From Rhizodiscina lignyota (Eukaryota > Ascomycota > Dothideomycetes > Aulographales > Rhizodiscinaceae): DNA of 64,000 nt. The stretch is taken from NCBI GenBank assembly GCA_010015805.1, contig ML978123.1, positions 2,728,001 through 2,792,000 on the forward strand. The letters run 5' to 3'. Each line of letters starts with the position of its first letter. The first letter of the stretch is position 1. The notes beneath the pieces are model-generated. The model did not search any database, had not been told where the DNA came from, and was given only the letters and a program-made list of their open reading frames with translations. Positions 32,415-42,279 of the stretch are shown here, piece by piece. The translations under genes and the position numbers were made by a program.

Positions 32415-33899
32415 TTACGCTGGTAGAAGGCTAGTATCGTCCTCAGATTCCAGCCCCGGATCGTCTAGCGCGAGGTCCTCGTCTCGACTCTCGCTCTTGG
32501 ATCTAGCGTCTCTCCATCTCCCTCTCCTCCGGTCCTCCTCGCTCATCTCCCTCGCTCGCTTCCAACTCGCGCTGTCGGGATAGCCCCAACTCCACGCCTC
32601 CCTCTCCAAATCAAGCCCATCCCCGCCGACACTACTGTGCCTCCTCCCACACTCCCTTTCCCATCTCCTCCCCTTCAAACCCCCTTGAAGGTACCCCCCA
32701 TACCCCGCGCTCGCCCGTCTCCCGCTCTCCATCCACAGCCTCCCTTCGTCGATCTCGTCGAACGCCGTCTGCCGCAGATACTCCTCCGCGGTCAACATAT
32801 CCAGTGCGCCGCTCTCTCTACTCGAAACATCGTCGTCAATGCCCTGGATATCCCCCAAGCCTTCAGCTGCAGAATGCGCAGTGAGTAGTGCCGCTGACGA
32901 GGAGCGGCGGATGTGCCGTGCCCAGCGGGAGATGTGCGGGAAGGTGCCTGTGCGGTTGTGCGGCTGGACGTGCGCAAAGGGCGAGAGGCGCTCGTTTTCA
33001 GAGGAGCTGGCGTCTCCGTGGGGCAGGGTGGTGAATTGGTTGTCCTTGGGCCGGAGGGTGCGGTGGGGTGTGGAGACGGTGTTGATCAGTCCGGGAGTAG
33101 GGTTATTTGGCAGTGATGGCAACGATTTAGAGCGGCGCAGCTTCAGTTGGCGCTTCTGCTGCAGCGGAAGGGATATGTGGAATGGGTTGATGGAGACGTT
33201 GGTGACTTTGCGGAGGTTGTGCGAGGTCTTCACAATGCCGCCGCGGACAGCTGTGGTGATATTCCTTCCTTGGAACGGTGTTTGATTGTCTAGGGCCTTC
33301 GATTTACCATGATTTTGCTGTTGGTTTGTATACGCCGATAGGTCTGGCAGGGTCGATTTTCGAAAGGGTCTCGGAGGACTTGAGGGTTGATACGGGCCTG
33401 GAGGGAAGCGGGTGATTGAGTCTTGTCGTCGAGCCTCGACGACTTCTTCTGGTTTTAATGGGGTTTCTTTGATCCAGTTCAGAAAGTCCTCGAGCGATTC
33501 TACCCTATCCGCTTCCGCCTCTAGCTTCTTAAGCGAGCGTCGACGGCTAACTTCCTCCGCCAACTGCTCTTCGCGTAATGGAATGGCCGTGAGTGCCGGC
33601 CACGCTTGGGCATCAGAGTTTTCGCGAGCGTGGTATCCACTTGCAGGGGAGAAGCGGTATTGGGAGTGCAACCTGAGGCTAGTTATGACTTTCGAACGAT
33701 CCGTATATAGAGCGCTGGGAAGCGAGGAGACAGCAGAGTCGTGCGGAGTGGTGAAGCAGGAGGCGAGGAGTTGTACGGCGACCTGCTGCAGCTCGATAGC
33801 CTCGAGCTCCTCGGATTCATACATCTTCGGTGAGAGGAGGTGGAGAGAGGATGACGACGCAGATTGACCGGGTGTGCGACCCTGAAGCAACATTAACAT
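32415..33899 (-). CDS. Unrecognised Ser/Arg-rich protein (possibly fused to the upstream frame)
   Basis: Open frame of 494 residues. The best-ordered part is near the N-terminus: MYESEELEAIELQQVAVQLLASCF, then LREEQLAEEVSRRRSLKKLEAEADRVESLEDFLNWI, which looks helical. The rest is basic and Ser/Pro-rich, likely disordered, with LRRSKSLPSLP and an acidic end (DDPGLESEDDTSLL). I recognise no domain. The first ATG at 33899 overlaps the stop of the frame 33893-34351 by seven bases, which is odd for a fungus. An intron from 33931 to 33876 (GTCTGC donor, CTTCAG acceptor, 56 bp) would fuse the two frames in phase 0. In that case the start given here is internal. Confidence 0.5.
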   Translation of the reverse strand: MLMLLQGRTPGQSASSSSLHLLSPKMYESEELEAIELQQVAVQLLASCFTTPHDSAVSSLPSALYTDRSKVITSLRLHSQYRFSPASGYHARENSDAQAWPALTAIPLREEQLAEEVSRRRSLKKLEAEADRVESLEDFLNWIKETPLKPEEVVEARRQDSITRFPPGPYQPSSPPRPFRKSTLPDLSAYTNQQQNHGKSKALDNQTPFQGRNITTAVRGGIVKTSHNLRKVTNVSINPFHISLPLQQKRQLKLRRSKSLPSLPNNPTPGLINTVSTPHRTLRPKDNQFTTLPHGDASSSENERLSPFAHVQPHNRTGTFPHISRWARHIRRSSSAALLTAHSAAEGLGDIQGIDDDVSSRESGALDMLTAEEYLRQTAFDEIDEGRLWMESGRRASAGYGGYLQGGLKGRRWERECGRRHSSVGGDGLDLEREAWSWGYPDSASWKRAREMSEEDRRRGRWRDARSKSESRDEDLALDDPGLESEDDTSLLPA

Positions 33900-34351
33900 T
33901 GCGGAACGAAGAACATTGTGACCATTCCAGCGCAGACTTGACCACGCTTTTCGATTTTATTCGCACGTCTTAGAGATGCAGTCCAGTGCCAGTCTTGCTC
34001 AGTCAGCCTTGCCCATTCCGCAATCTCTTGAGCAATGGCTTCATCGTTCCCCATCGACTCGAGATTATTATTGTTGACAGCATTGCTGACATTGACCATC
34101 GAAGTGGTACCATCCGATGCAACGAATGTTCGGCGTTCGGGGGCGAAGGCCCGCTGACTGAGGTTTACAGCGGCCCTCAGCGATGGCGGCTTGAGCTTCC
34201 ATATTGCAGACTTGGGCTGCGGATGGACGGTAGCTCCGAGTGCTTCGTAGATCGTTAGGGTTTTAGAAGAGTCTGAAGAGACTCGAGTAGGCGTTCGTCG
34301 CGCTCGCGAAAAGAAAAGCCAACGTCGTGTTGAGACTGACGACGAGCTCAT
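33893..34351 (-). CDS. Unrecognised small protein or first exon of the next gene
   Basis: Open frame of 152 residues starting MSSSSVSTRRWLFFSRARRT, an Arg/Ser-rich start that would suit mitochondrial import. A polar middle follows, and then a helical-looking stretch (DEAIAQEIAEWARLTEQDWHW). The last dozen residues (after EKRGQ) are unlike the rest and may be intron read-through. A weak donor here and an acceptor just inside the downstream frame would join this to 32415-33899 as one protein of about 630 residues. Known family: none. I favour a single two-exon gene, but the donor is non-ideal, so both frames are listed. Confidence 0.4.
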   Translation of the reverse strand: MSSSSVSTRRWLFFSRARRTPTRVSSDSSKTLTIYEALGATVHPQPKSAIWKLKPPSLRAAVNLSQRAFAPERRTFVASDGTTSMVNVSNAVNNNNLESMGNDEAIAQEIAEWARLTEQDWHWTASLRRANKIEKRGQVCAGMVTMFFVPQC

Positions 34352-34854
34352 ACCAAAAAAGTTGTTACGAGAAGACGAGATTTATACAAGCCAGACTTTT
34401 GATGAGCGGAAAGCGCAGGGGAGTCGAATTCTATTATAGGGGCTTCAATTACTACGGCCCGACCACAAATGGTACGAGCAGTGTGAGGTGGACGAAACGA
34501 CAATTAGGATCAATAGGACTGAGGGATGATAGAAAGCGAGCCTGAGACTCAAATGCATCAAGATGAAAAACAGATCGGAAAATGTGGGTTCACTGGTCAA
34601 GCTTGTGGGAGAAGGAGCGCCTTCGCACCCGTCGTAGCTGCCATCGACAGCTGCTCAAGATCGTCTACGAGGGCCTAGAATTCTGTTATTGAAAGATGTT
34701 TGAATATTGTTCATTTCAGCCGGGTATCTATGCAAAGTAATCATTCAAGCAGTCCTCTAAAGTCGTTTCAGAATTTTCATGAAGTCTTTGAAGCCATGAG
34801 TCTTTTCAAGCAAGTCTTCCGAGGTCACGGAGTCTCTGCGGAGCTTATTAGTCT
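34352..34854. other. Intergenic spacer between two minus-strand genes
   Basis: About 500 bp, probably the promoter of the 34351 gene and the 3' end of the TFIIIC gene. No supported feature. Confidence 0.3.
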
Positions 34855-36130
34855 CTAAATTCCACCATTATCATGTGACGGAGCTTGCTGATCGCGAGAC
34901 GAAGGCCAGTTCTGCACCACGTTGCTTGGAGGCTCTCCTGGAGGCGTCGTTGAACCAGGGTCATGCGATGCTGAAAGTGGTGGTGCGGCGTTCTCGCCGG
35001 AAGCAGCTCCTGGTGCAGAAGATGCGTCGACTGGGGCAGTTGGTTGAAAGGCGTTTGGTGCATCAGCTGGCGGGAAAAATGCACTGGAAGGAGTAGTTGA
35101 CTGAGGATTCTCCGCCTCAACTGGTGGAGGCGCCGCAGAGGATGAAGGCATGTTAGACTCGCGATCTCGATACAGACCGAATCGTATGTAGCCTCTCACC
35201 CTCCGAGGACGTCCACGTCCTCTTCGTCTCGGGGCGCTTGAGGGCTCAGTTCTAGGAGAGTTGATGTCTGGAATTTCCGCATCCAGCGAATGGGTAATTC
35301 TGGGGGCAGGAGCTTTCGACTGGCGAACTCGTCGTCCCCACGCTCCGCGGCCACGACGCCCACGACGGGTATCCGACGTGTACACGGTGTCCCACTCACC
35401 CTTCCGCTCCTTGATCACGGCGAGCTGTTCAAGGAATGCCGCCTGCCTCTTCTTCGAGTTGTCTGCATCTGCCGGTAGAGCGATCTTGTGATAATCGTCT
35501 ACTGGAAGTTCACTTTGCATCTGGCGCACATGAATATCCGCAGGCATGGCAATAAGTCTTGCCGCTCCCAGGCCAAGCAGGTCGTGCTGTCCTAGGGTGC
35601 GGAGCGGAGCATGTGTGGTGTTGAAGCGCTGATATTCGTTGTGCAGGTCGCGGGCGGGATGCCTTTTCGCGAAATACATGTCTGTGCCAAGCGGCTGTGC
35701 CCAGTGGCAGGTGTAGGCGTTATCGTTGTACTTGACGATGGGGTTGTCCCCATGAAGGTCGATAATCTCAATGCGAGCACGTTGAGGTGGCTCGTCGGCG
35801 ATGCTGGACTCGTCGTCCTCCACGTGGTCTTGGCCGGGAGATGCATTGGCTGCTGTGGCTTGCTCGCCAGGAGACGGCTGCGCTTCTGGCGTTACACCAC
35901 CAGCATTTTTGCCTCGACTCTTTGAGAGGTTGTTGTCACGAAAGACGTCTAAGGTCTTCCCAGGCTTACCAGGCTGGGGATCAGCTGCAAAGTCCAGCGT
36001 GATATAGACATCCTGGGAACGTGGTCAGTCTTGAAGCTGTGGAGGTGCAGTGAATGCTCCCTATCATACCTCAGTTTCCGTGTCATGATATTCGTATTCC
36101 CACTCTGATTCGTCGTCGCTGCCTGCCATG
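34855..36130 (-). CDS. TFIIIC triple-barrel subunit (Sfc7/TFIIIC sub6 family)
   Basis: The main exon is 36012-34855; a short first exon ends at 36070 with a GTATGA...TTCCCAG intron of 57 bp. Together they read SEWEYEYHDTETE-DVYITLDF, the hallmark start of the TFIIIC_sub6 domain. That domain continues with ARIEIIDLHGDNPIVKYN, YTCHWAQPLGTDMYFAKR and GLGAARLIA. TFIIIC binds tRNA gene promoters and recruits TFIIIB for RNA polymerase III. The remaining 250 residues are Arg-rich (RRGRRGRGAWGRR, RRRGRGRPRR, AT-hook-like) and then Ser/Pro-rich. Oddity: the obvious start ATG at 36130 (MAGK...) is one base out of frame with the conserved frame, which is clear from 36120 on. Either one base is extra here or the true start lies in an unseen exon. 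Confidence 0.82.
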
Positions 36131-36459
36131 AAATGCCACCTCGACTCAGGCCTGGAAATTTTGATGAAACAGATGAGTGTGTGAGTTTGTGATGACCCTG
36201 CGCCTGCGGAGATGGAGGAGTGCTCTGCAGAAGAACATGCGTGTGCCGCGGGTCGATGGAAAGGCCGCGCGCGCCTCTTTCACGCCGGCGAAATGTCGGC
36301 AGACGGCCCAGGAGCGATTAATTGGAAAATGAAGCTATTCAGAGAGTTGGATGTGCTGTGGAGCCATGGAGCTCGGCGCACGCTGCTCGAGCATGCAGAC
36401 CCTGCGCCGGCTGGATCTGTCGCCCACCTCCAGCAGATCGCCAACGCCAGACGCAGCCA
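36131..36459. promoter_or_regulatory. Divergent region, TFIIIC subunit / VPS62
   Basis: About 330 bp. It could hold a missing first exon of the TFIIIC gene: an ATG at 36238 is open, and a splice to the acceptor at 36124 would enter the right frame, but the donor is poor. Confidence 0.3.
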
Positions 36460-39236
36460 ATGACATCAGACGCTCCGCCCGGGGTGATAGCCGCTTCTCC
36501 ACCACGGCCACTCATCTCACCACGTCGTCGCGGCCAGGCGTTTGAGGAGGAGGATTCCGTTCATACTGATATCGACGCTCAGCAGGGCAAGGCATTCCAC
36601 TTCAATCAGGGCGTGCACCTTGCATCACGCCGCGCAAACCGCCCGTCCGCGCCGTGCATGGTCGTCTGCGGCACTTCGGACTTATCACATCGCAACAGTA
36701 AGTCGCTTTCCCTCGACCCTTCCGCCACCATCCGAATCAGCGCTGCTTCTTCACCCACGCCCCCGGGCAGGAATAGCTCAAACGCTCGAGCTATGCCATG
36801 CTGGTGTCAGATCCGCCTGCGAACAGCCCTGACGGCTGCTTTGTCTAGTCGGCCTTTGCTCGCTTTCTAGGCTCGCGGCGGATTTGCCTCACGCTGGCCA
36901 TTGTCAGCATCCTCCACATCCTCGCTCGCGGGCCCGCTGGCCCTCAACTCTCGTCAATATCGCTTTGCATTTCTCGTTGGCGCATGACACACAGCACTCC
37001 ATAGCTAATCGGCTCTCTCGGCCTTTTATGTAGTGCCAACGCTGCTTCTTCATGGCGGTCAGGTACCGCTGCTGCCGGCTTCAACTTTACTCTGGGTAAC
37101 CGCTCACCCAACCATTACTACTGCTCCGGTAACGCCGGACTCCATCGACAACGTAATTGTCACTTCCCCAAACCCCTCACATTCGTTCGTCAATACAACG
37201 TTGGATCCAGACCCGCTCGCGCACCTCCATCCCATCGTCCGAATAGACCTATACCCATCCTCACAGGTGTCTGCGTCCGATAATACCATCGTATCTGCTT
37301 TAGCATCTCCTACAACACCGCCGTCAGCACTGCATGAGATACCCGAGCAGGCTCAAACCTCGAATTCCTTGGCGTTGGTGGAAGGCGTTCAGACTGCGGA
37401 CTCCGACTCGAAACAAATGTCGGCCACTCGTAACAAGAGGCTATACCCTCTTGTAGCATCCATTGCTTTTGGGATCATCGCATTCTTTGGCATAGATTCC
37501 GTCTTATACGCAATACAGTCTCCGGAAGAGGCGTCTTGGATTGGCACTTCGCGATACTGGCTGGACAGGAAGGCGTGCACTTGGTTCGGAGCATGTGGTA
37601 TACAGCATATGGTGTGGAGAGAGAAGTCCCAGCAGAGCTTAGCCATCAACCCCATCGGATATAACCCGACGAACCATACCGTCGATTGGATAGACGACGA
37701 TGAACAGGATCCTTCAAAGTGGACACCAGAAGATCGTATCTTGCGTGAGATACCTCGCTATGTGCTCGATCACGCACCATACGTCCATCTTTACTCTGGA
37801 GAAGAATTCTGGCCCAGTGATATAGCAGAGCATCTCATCCATACTACTCCACGCGTCAATTACACACCAATTGACGAACAATGGCAACATCCGAATCTCT
37901 CCAACCTGTGGAAGCTCAACTACTGGGGTCGTTCCGTATATTTGCAGAGCGACGACAATGTGGAGGAACGTCCGGGATGGCTTGGCAGCAAAGAGAACAT
38001 CCCGGCGAGACCCAAGCGGAAACCGGAAGACTTGGATGACGGTGAATGGTTCCAGGGTAAGATGTACCCATGGCAATCAAACCTCAAGGAGGCACTCAAG
38101 GGTGGCGACAAATTTTTGAAGATGGGATTCGGAGACCTTAAATTCAAAGGCGGCGACCGCAAGAACCCGCCTGGGGTCTATCCTCCTGGTCAATGGGAGC
38201 ATCCATTCCCCGAGCCCGGTCCTCCACGTAGAGACGGATATAAATCTGAGCTCCGGAAGAGGCAGAACAAATCTGAGTTTCGGGAACAATGGAAGCCATC
38301 GCATCGTCTGGGCGGTCGTAGCGATGCACCAGCCGTGCTTATTGTCGTCGACAAGGGTCATGGTGTTGTCGACGCCTTCTGGTTTTTCTTTTACAGCTAC
38401 AATCTCGGCAACACCGTCTTCAATGTGCGATTCGGAAATCATGTCGGCGACTGGGAGCATACCATGGTCCGTTTCTACAATGGCGTGCCGAAGTTGGTGT
38501 TTTTCAGCGAGCATGCGGGAGGTGAGGCGTATACATACGACGCCGTCGAGCGATTTGGCAAGAGGGTAAGAAAACTGTCTCTAAAGACATATCGCCATCA
38601 ATGCTGATTGACCATCTTCCATAGCCCGTCGCCTACTCGGCAACCGGCACCCACGCGATGTACGCAACTCCCGGCGTGCACGCTTACGTCCTCCCCTTCG
38701 GCCTCCTGCACGACATCACCGACCGCGGCCCACTCTGGGACCCCACGCTCAACCTCCACGCCTACACCTACGACTACCGCAACGACACACTCCGCACATC
38801 CACCCTCACACCAAAGTCCCCGCGCGGTTGGTTCTATTTCATGGGCCACTGGGGCGACAAATTCTATCCATTAAGCGATTCTCGACAATATAGATTCGCA
38901 GGACAATACCACTACGTGAATGGGCCGCTGGGGCCAAGATTCAAGAACCTGGGGAGAAGAAAAGTGTGCCAGTGGAATGGGGAGTGCTCTATCAGAGGAT
39001 ACATCGGCGAAGCAGGAATTATCAGGCGAGGCTCACCTGTTGGAAAGGGTGATGGCGATGCGGACAACGGAAACGAGAATGACCCGGATAATCCGGCAGT
39101 GCCGGGGGATGACGATATCGTGAGGGAACTGGAGCAGTTGGAGACGGAGGGTGTGAGGTTCAAGCCTGATGGAGTTAAGGGGATGGTGGAGGATAAAGAA
39201 GATCTGGACGATAACGATGCGAAGATAGATTTTTGA
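36460..39236 (+). CDS. VPS62: Vacuolar protein sorting-associated protein 62 (VPS62)
   Basis: The core is secure: ATG 37417 to 38565 and 38625-39236 (GTAAGA...CCATAG, 59 bp, phase 0), 586 residues. It has a membrane anchor (LYPLVASIAFGIIAFFGIDSVLY) and then the VPS62 domain: RYVLDHAPYVHLYSGEEFWPSD, HGVVDAFWFFFYSYNLGN, NHVGDWEHTMVRF, YSATGTHAMYATPG and GLLHDITDRGPLWDP. VPS62 affects delivery of cargo to the vacuole in yeast. The frame stays open upstream to 37034. There a TAG acceptor can join a GTAAGT donor at 36698, adding an exon from ATG 36460 and a further 207 residues. That join even creates an ATG across the junction (A|TG). The long N-terminus is only a possibility; the span given includes it. 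Confidence 0.85.
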
Positions 39237-40698
39237 TTGTCGCGAAATACCCGGGGCGATGGCGGCGGAGGAGGAAGAGGAGGTAGATCATGACAGATTG
39301 GAAATGACTGACGAGACGACTGACCGATGGACCTTATCACATTTTCGAACGATGCGGATATACACCTGCACGATGCGGAGTATTGGGCTTTCTTTCCTTT
39401 ATTGATATCCCAGGGCATCCTCTTTCTGGGACTTTTGGTGCTGTCCTAAGGCATGATACACGAAAGAAAACACCTATATGGGTTTGGATGATTGTCACTC
39501 ATTGATCCGCGAGCGCTGTATATATGTTCATATTTTTCCCCATTTAGTGATAGAGCTCGACGAATACCCATTGCTTTGCTATTTGATAGAACTCTCCGGT
39601 ACAATCTCATTCTCACCTTGCAAAGTATGCCTGCGCGTGGAGAGACCGTTGTTCTCTGAACACATTCTGAACACGCATTAAACACCACTTTCTTAAATAT
39701 ACTTTAAACACCACTTTCATAAACATATCTTGAACATAAACACATCTTGAACACAAACATATCTTGAATATAAACACATCTTAAATATACTTTAAATATA
39801 AATATGCTTTAAATATAATATAAATATGTCTTAAACACACTTTCAATACAAACACACTTTTAATATAAATACACTTTCTTAAACACACTTTCTTAAACAC
39901 ACTTTCTTAAACACACTTTCTTAAACACACTTTCTTAAACACACTTTCTTAAACACATTCAACACAAACACACATTCAATATAAATACACTTTCTTGAAC
40001 ACACTTTATTAAACACACTTTATTGAACACACTTTATTGAATACACTTTCAACATAAATACACTTTCTTAAACACACTTTCTTGAATACACTTTCTTGAA
40101 CACACTTTATTGAACACACTTTCAGCACTGAACCTACTTTGAACACCTCTTAAGCACCGCTTTCTTGAATACCTCTTAAACACCAAGCTACTCACTGCTA
40201 CACGTCGAAGAAGAATAGAAAGCAGGTCAAAATGCCAGACAGAGTACTCGGCGCCGTACACGGGTTCTGCAACTGTCACGGGGCTGGAGTTGGTCACAAT
40301 ATCCAGATAGAGGAGAAAGCATAATGTAAATGGCATCAGTCACACAAAGTCACAGGTAGAGCGATTCGAGTGGGTTGATTATTGTGCCTTCATCTAACCT
40401 GGTAGAAGAAACGTGCATCGAGCACAGATCCCGAAGCTAATGTCTAGCGGCCGAAGCCATTTCGGTCAGAGCGAAAACTCGTTCAAGAGCTAAAATCCAG
40501 GCATGAAGCCTCGCCTGCGGATACCCTCTCGCCGTCTCCGCCTGCGAAGCCTTGTATTGTGCCCGGCGACGAAGGCTTCTAAGAATGGCTGCGGCATATT
40601 TCATGCTCAGGAAGTTGGAGCGATACAGGTGCTTGCGTTATCTGCTATTGGTATCCGCTGTTGTGATTGGTATTGTGGAGGTAGAGACTGAGGCTCCC
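39237..40698. other. Convergent intergenic region with an AT-rich minisatellite
   Basis: 1.46 kb between the VPS62 and BRCT gene stops. Its middle third is the tandem repeat listed separately. A GGCGG(A)GGAGG run near 39260-39285 follows the VPS62 stop. No gene supported: the minus frame 40049-40336 is read through repeat DNA. Confidence 0.5.
39664..40190. repeat. AT-rich minisatellite, 14-bp core TTAAACACACTTTC
   Basis: About 530 bp of tandem, partly degenerate repeats. Between about 39870 and 39957 six perfect copies of a 14-bp unit (TTAAACACACTTTC) follow each other. On both sides the units drift (TTGAATACACTTTA, TTAAATATACTTTA, TTGAACATAAACACATC) and change length, so the array looks as if it grew from a shorter TTRAAYAYA motif. 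The + strand is almost free of G. The edges fade into ordinary sequence at about 39660 and 40190. Confidence 0.92.
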
Positions 40699-41665
40699 TC
40701 ATCCGTTCTCTTCTCTTGATGTCGAGTTCCCCTTTGACGGCTTGAAAACGTCGTACACGCTCTGCTGTCCTTTCGATGCGAGCTTGAGGTTCGAGAATCG
40801 AGCTTCTGGGAGCCGCTTTCCCGCTTTGATGCTCTCAATGACCCTGTAGAATCACAAGTCAGCTTGAGGATGGTCCGTGATAACGCTCGTCGCGCCTTCT
40901 GTGTACATACCATTCTGGTCCGACAAACTTGATGCCCTTCCCACCGACTCTTGTAACTTCTTTCTGTATCTTCCCTCCCGCAAGGCCCCCACCAACTCCT
41001 CCTTGTCTGCAGTTAGTGCCTAATATGACATGTGTAATGGATCGTCTGCCAAGCGCTATCGACATTCTCGCACCATGTTCAGCAAGGAGACGTTTCAATT
41101 TGTGGTCGGAGATGAGAGGAGCAGTCGAGCCATTGATGTAGATGCAGAGATCATCGAAAATCTGCTTCTTCTTCTTCGGTTGAGAGTTCTCACTCGTCGC
41201 TAGCGATGCATCTAGCTCGAGATTCGCATCGATTGACGGTGCTTCAAGCGGGGTGGCGTTCGATTGCTTTGTCGCTGGAGTCGAAGTAACACTCGCCTTC
41301 GAACTCTTCGCACCCATGGCTTCCAGTATACTCCTCTGCCCTTGCGCTCTTAGCCCACTGGCTCCCTTCTGCCAGCCTCCATTGGGCTTGCGCCCATCAT
41401 TGCCGAAGTTCTCGCTGCCCGCTCCCACGGTGTCATACAGCCTCTCCCCACCAGACTGTCCAGCACTGAACTGAGCGGACAGCTTCCTCGAGCGTGAATC
41501 GCGCCATGCTGTGCTTCTTGACAGTGGGTTGTCCGCAACTTGATGGCCGGTGGAGGTGGAATTGTAAATGTCGACGAACGTGCGCGTTGGCTGCGCGGCG
41601 GGTGTGGCGTCAAGCTTTTTAGGGCGCGAGGGCTTCGACGCGTGCGACGGGGCGTTTGAGGACAT
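40699..41665 (-). CDS. REV1-type BRCT domain protein
   Basis: Two exons, 41665-40911 and 40843-40699, with a 67-bp intron (GTATGT...TCTACAG) in phase 2; 299 residues. The start at 41665 is the first ATG (MSSNAPSHASKP); the longer frame needs TTG. About 185 polar residues precede one BRCT domain: IFDDLCIYINGSTAPLISDHKLKRLL, GARMSIALGRRSITHVILG and FVGPEWVIESIKAGKRLP. The conserved Trp is restored exactly by splicing. The domain resembles the REV1 BRCT, but no polymerase follows: the protein ends after SVYDVFKPSKGN. It is likely a DNA-damage or replication adaptor. Its start lies 614 bp from that of DBP3, in divergent orientation. Confidence 0.85.
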
Positions 41666-42279
41666 CCTGACTCGCGCAGTCACGGGAAGTTCGAAAGAAG
41701 GCAAGTGATGAATATGGAAGTCAAGGCATTTCTTTCATGCTTTCGTGATGATTTGGATAGTAGGTAGTAGCCGTCAAGCGCGATCAAATAACTAGTGTCA
41801 CTCCTAACAACCTAGGTAACTTCCTAACGTAGCCGCCCGTCGCTAACGACACGCGACCTTGCTGGCACGGCAACATCCACTCAGCTACGAGCTACAGTAA
41901 AACTCTTCCTCAAGCTCCCGCAACAAGGCGAAAGCGTCAATGAAAAGATGAAGGTAGCCAGCAAAAATTGCGCCGGTGAAGCCCCCGAAGGAGATTCATA
42001 CCAGTGCCACTCCGCGTTGTGCAATGCAGGCGGCACTGACAGAACGACCGTCTTCTTGATCACGGTGTTCCCAACAAGGTAAGTATGAGAAGAAAGGAAA
42101 GGGCGATTGGGAAGGGAGGAAGGGCTGTTTATATAGGGAGGAAAAAGGAGCTTGGGCCAATTGAAAGCGGGGCCAGCTCTAGGCGGAAGCCGGAGCAAGA
42201 TTCGCCGGTCCGGGGTCATTTCTGGAAATTTTCTGAACGAGCAGCGGCCACTGTGGAAACACGCTTCACAGAAGACAAA
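41666..42279. promoter_or_regulatory. Divergent promoter region, BRCT gene / DBP3
   Basis: 614 bp. The DBP3 frame remains open upstream to 42085, but those residues have no family counterpart and lack an ATG that suits. No other gene. Confidence 0.35.

Noticed and set aside
40049-40336. Minus-strand frame with repeated KVCSRKC-like peptides
   Set aside because: It is read through the 14-bp minisatellite; the peptide repeat is a by-product of the DNA repeat.
42085-42279. 65-codon N-terminal extension of DBP3
   Set aside because: The family begins near MGKRSREDA at 42280 and the extension has no counterpart or good start codon.
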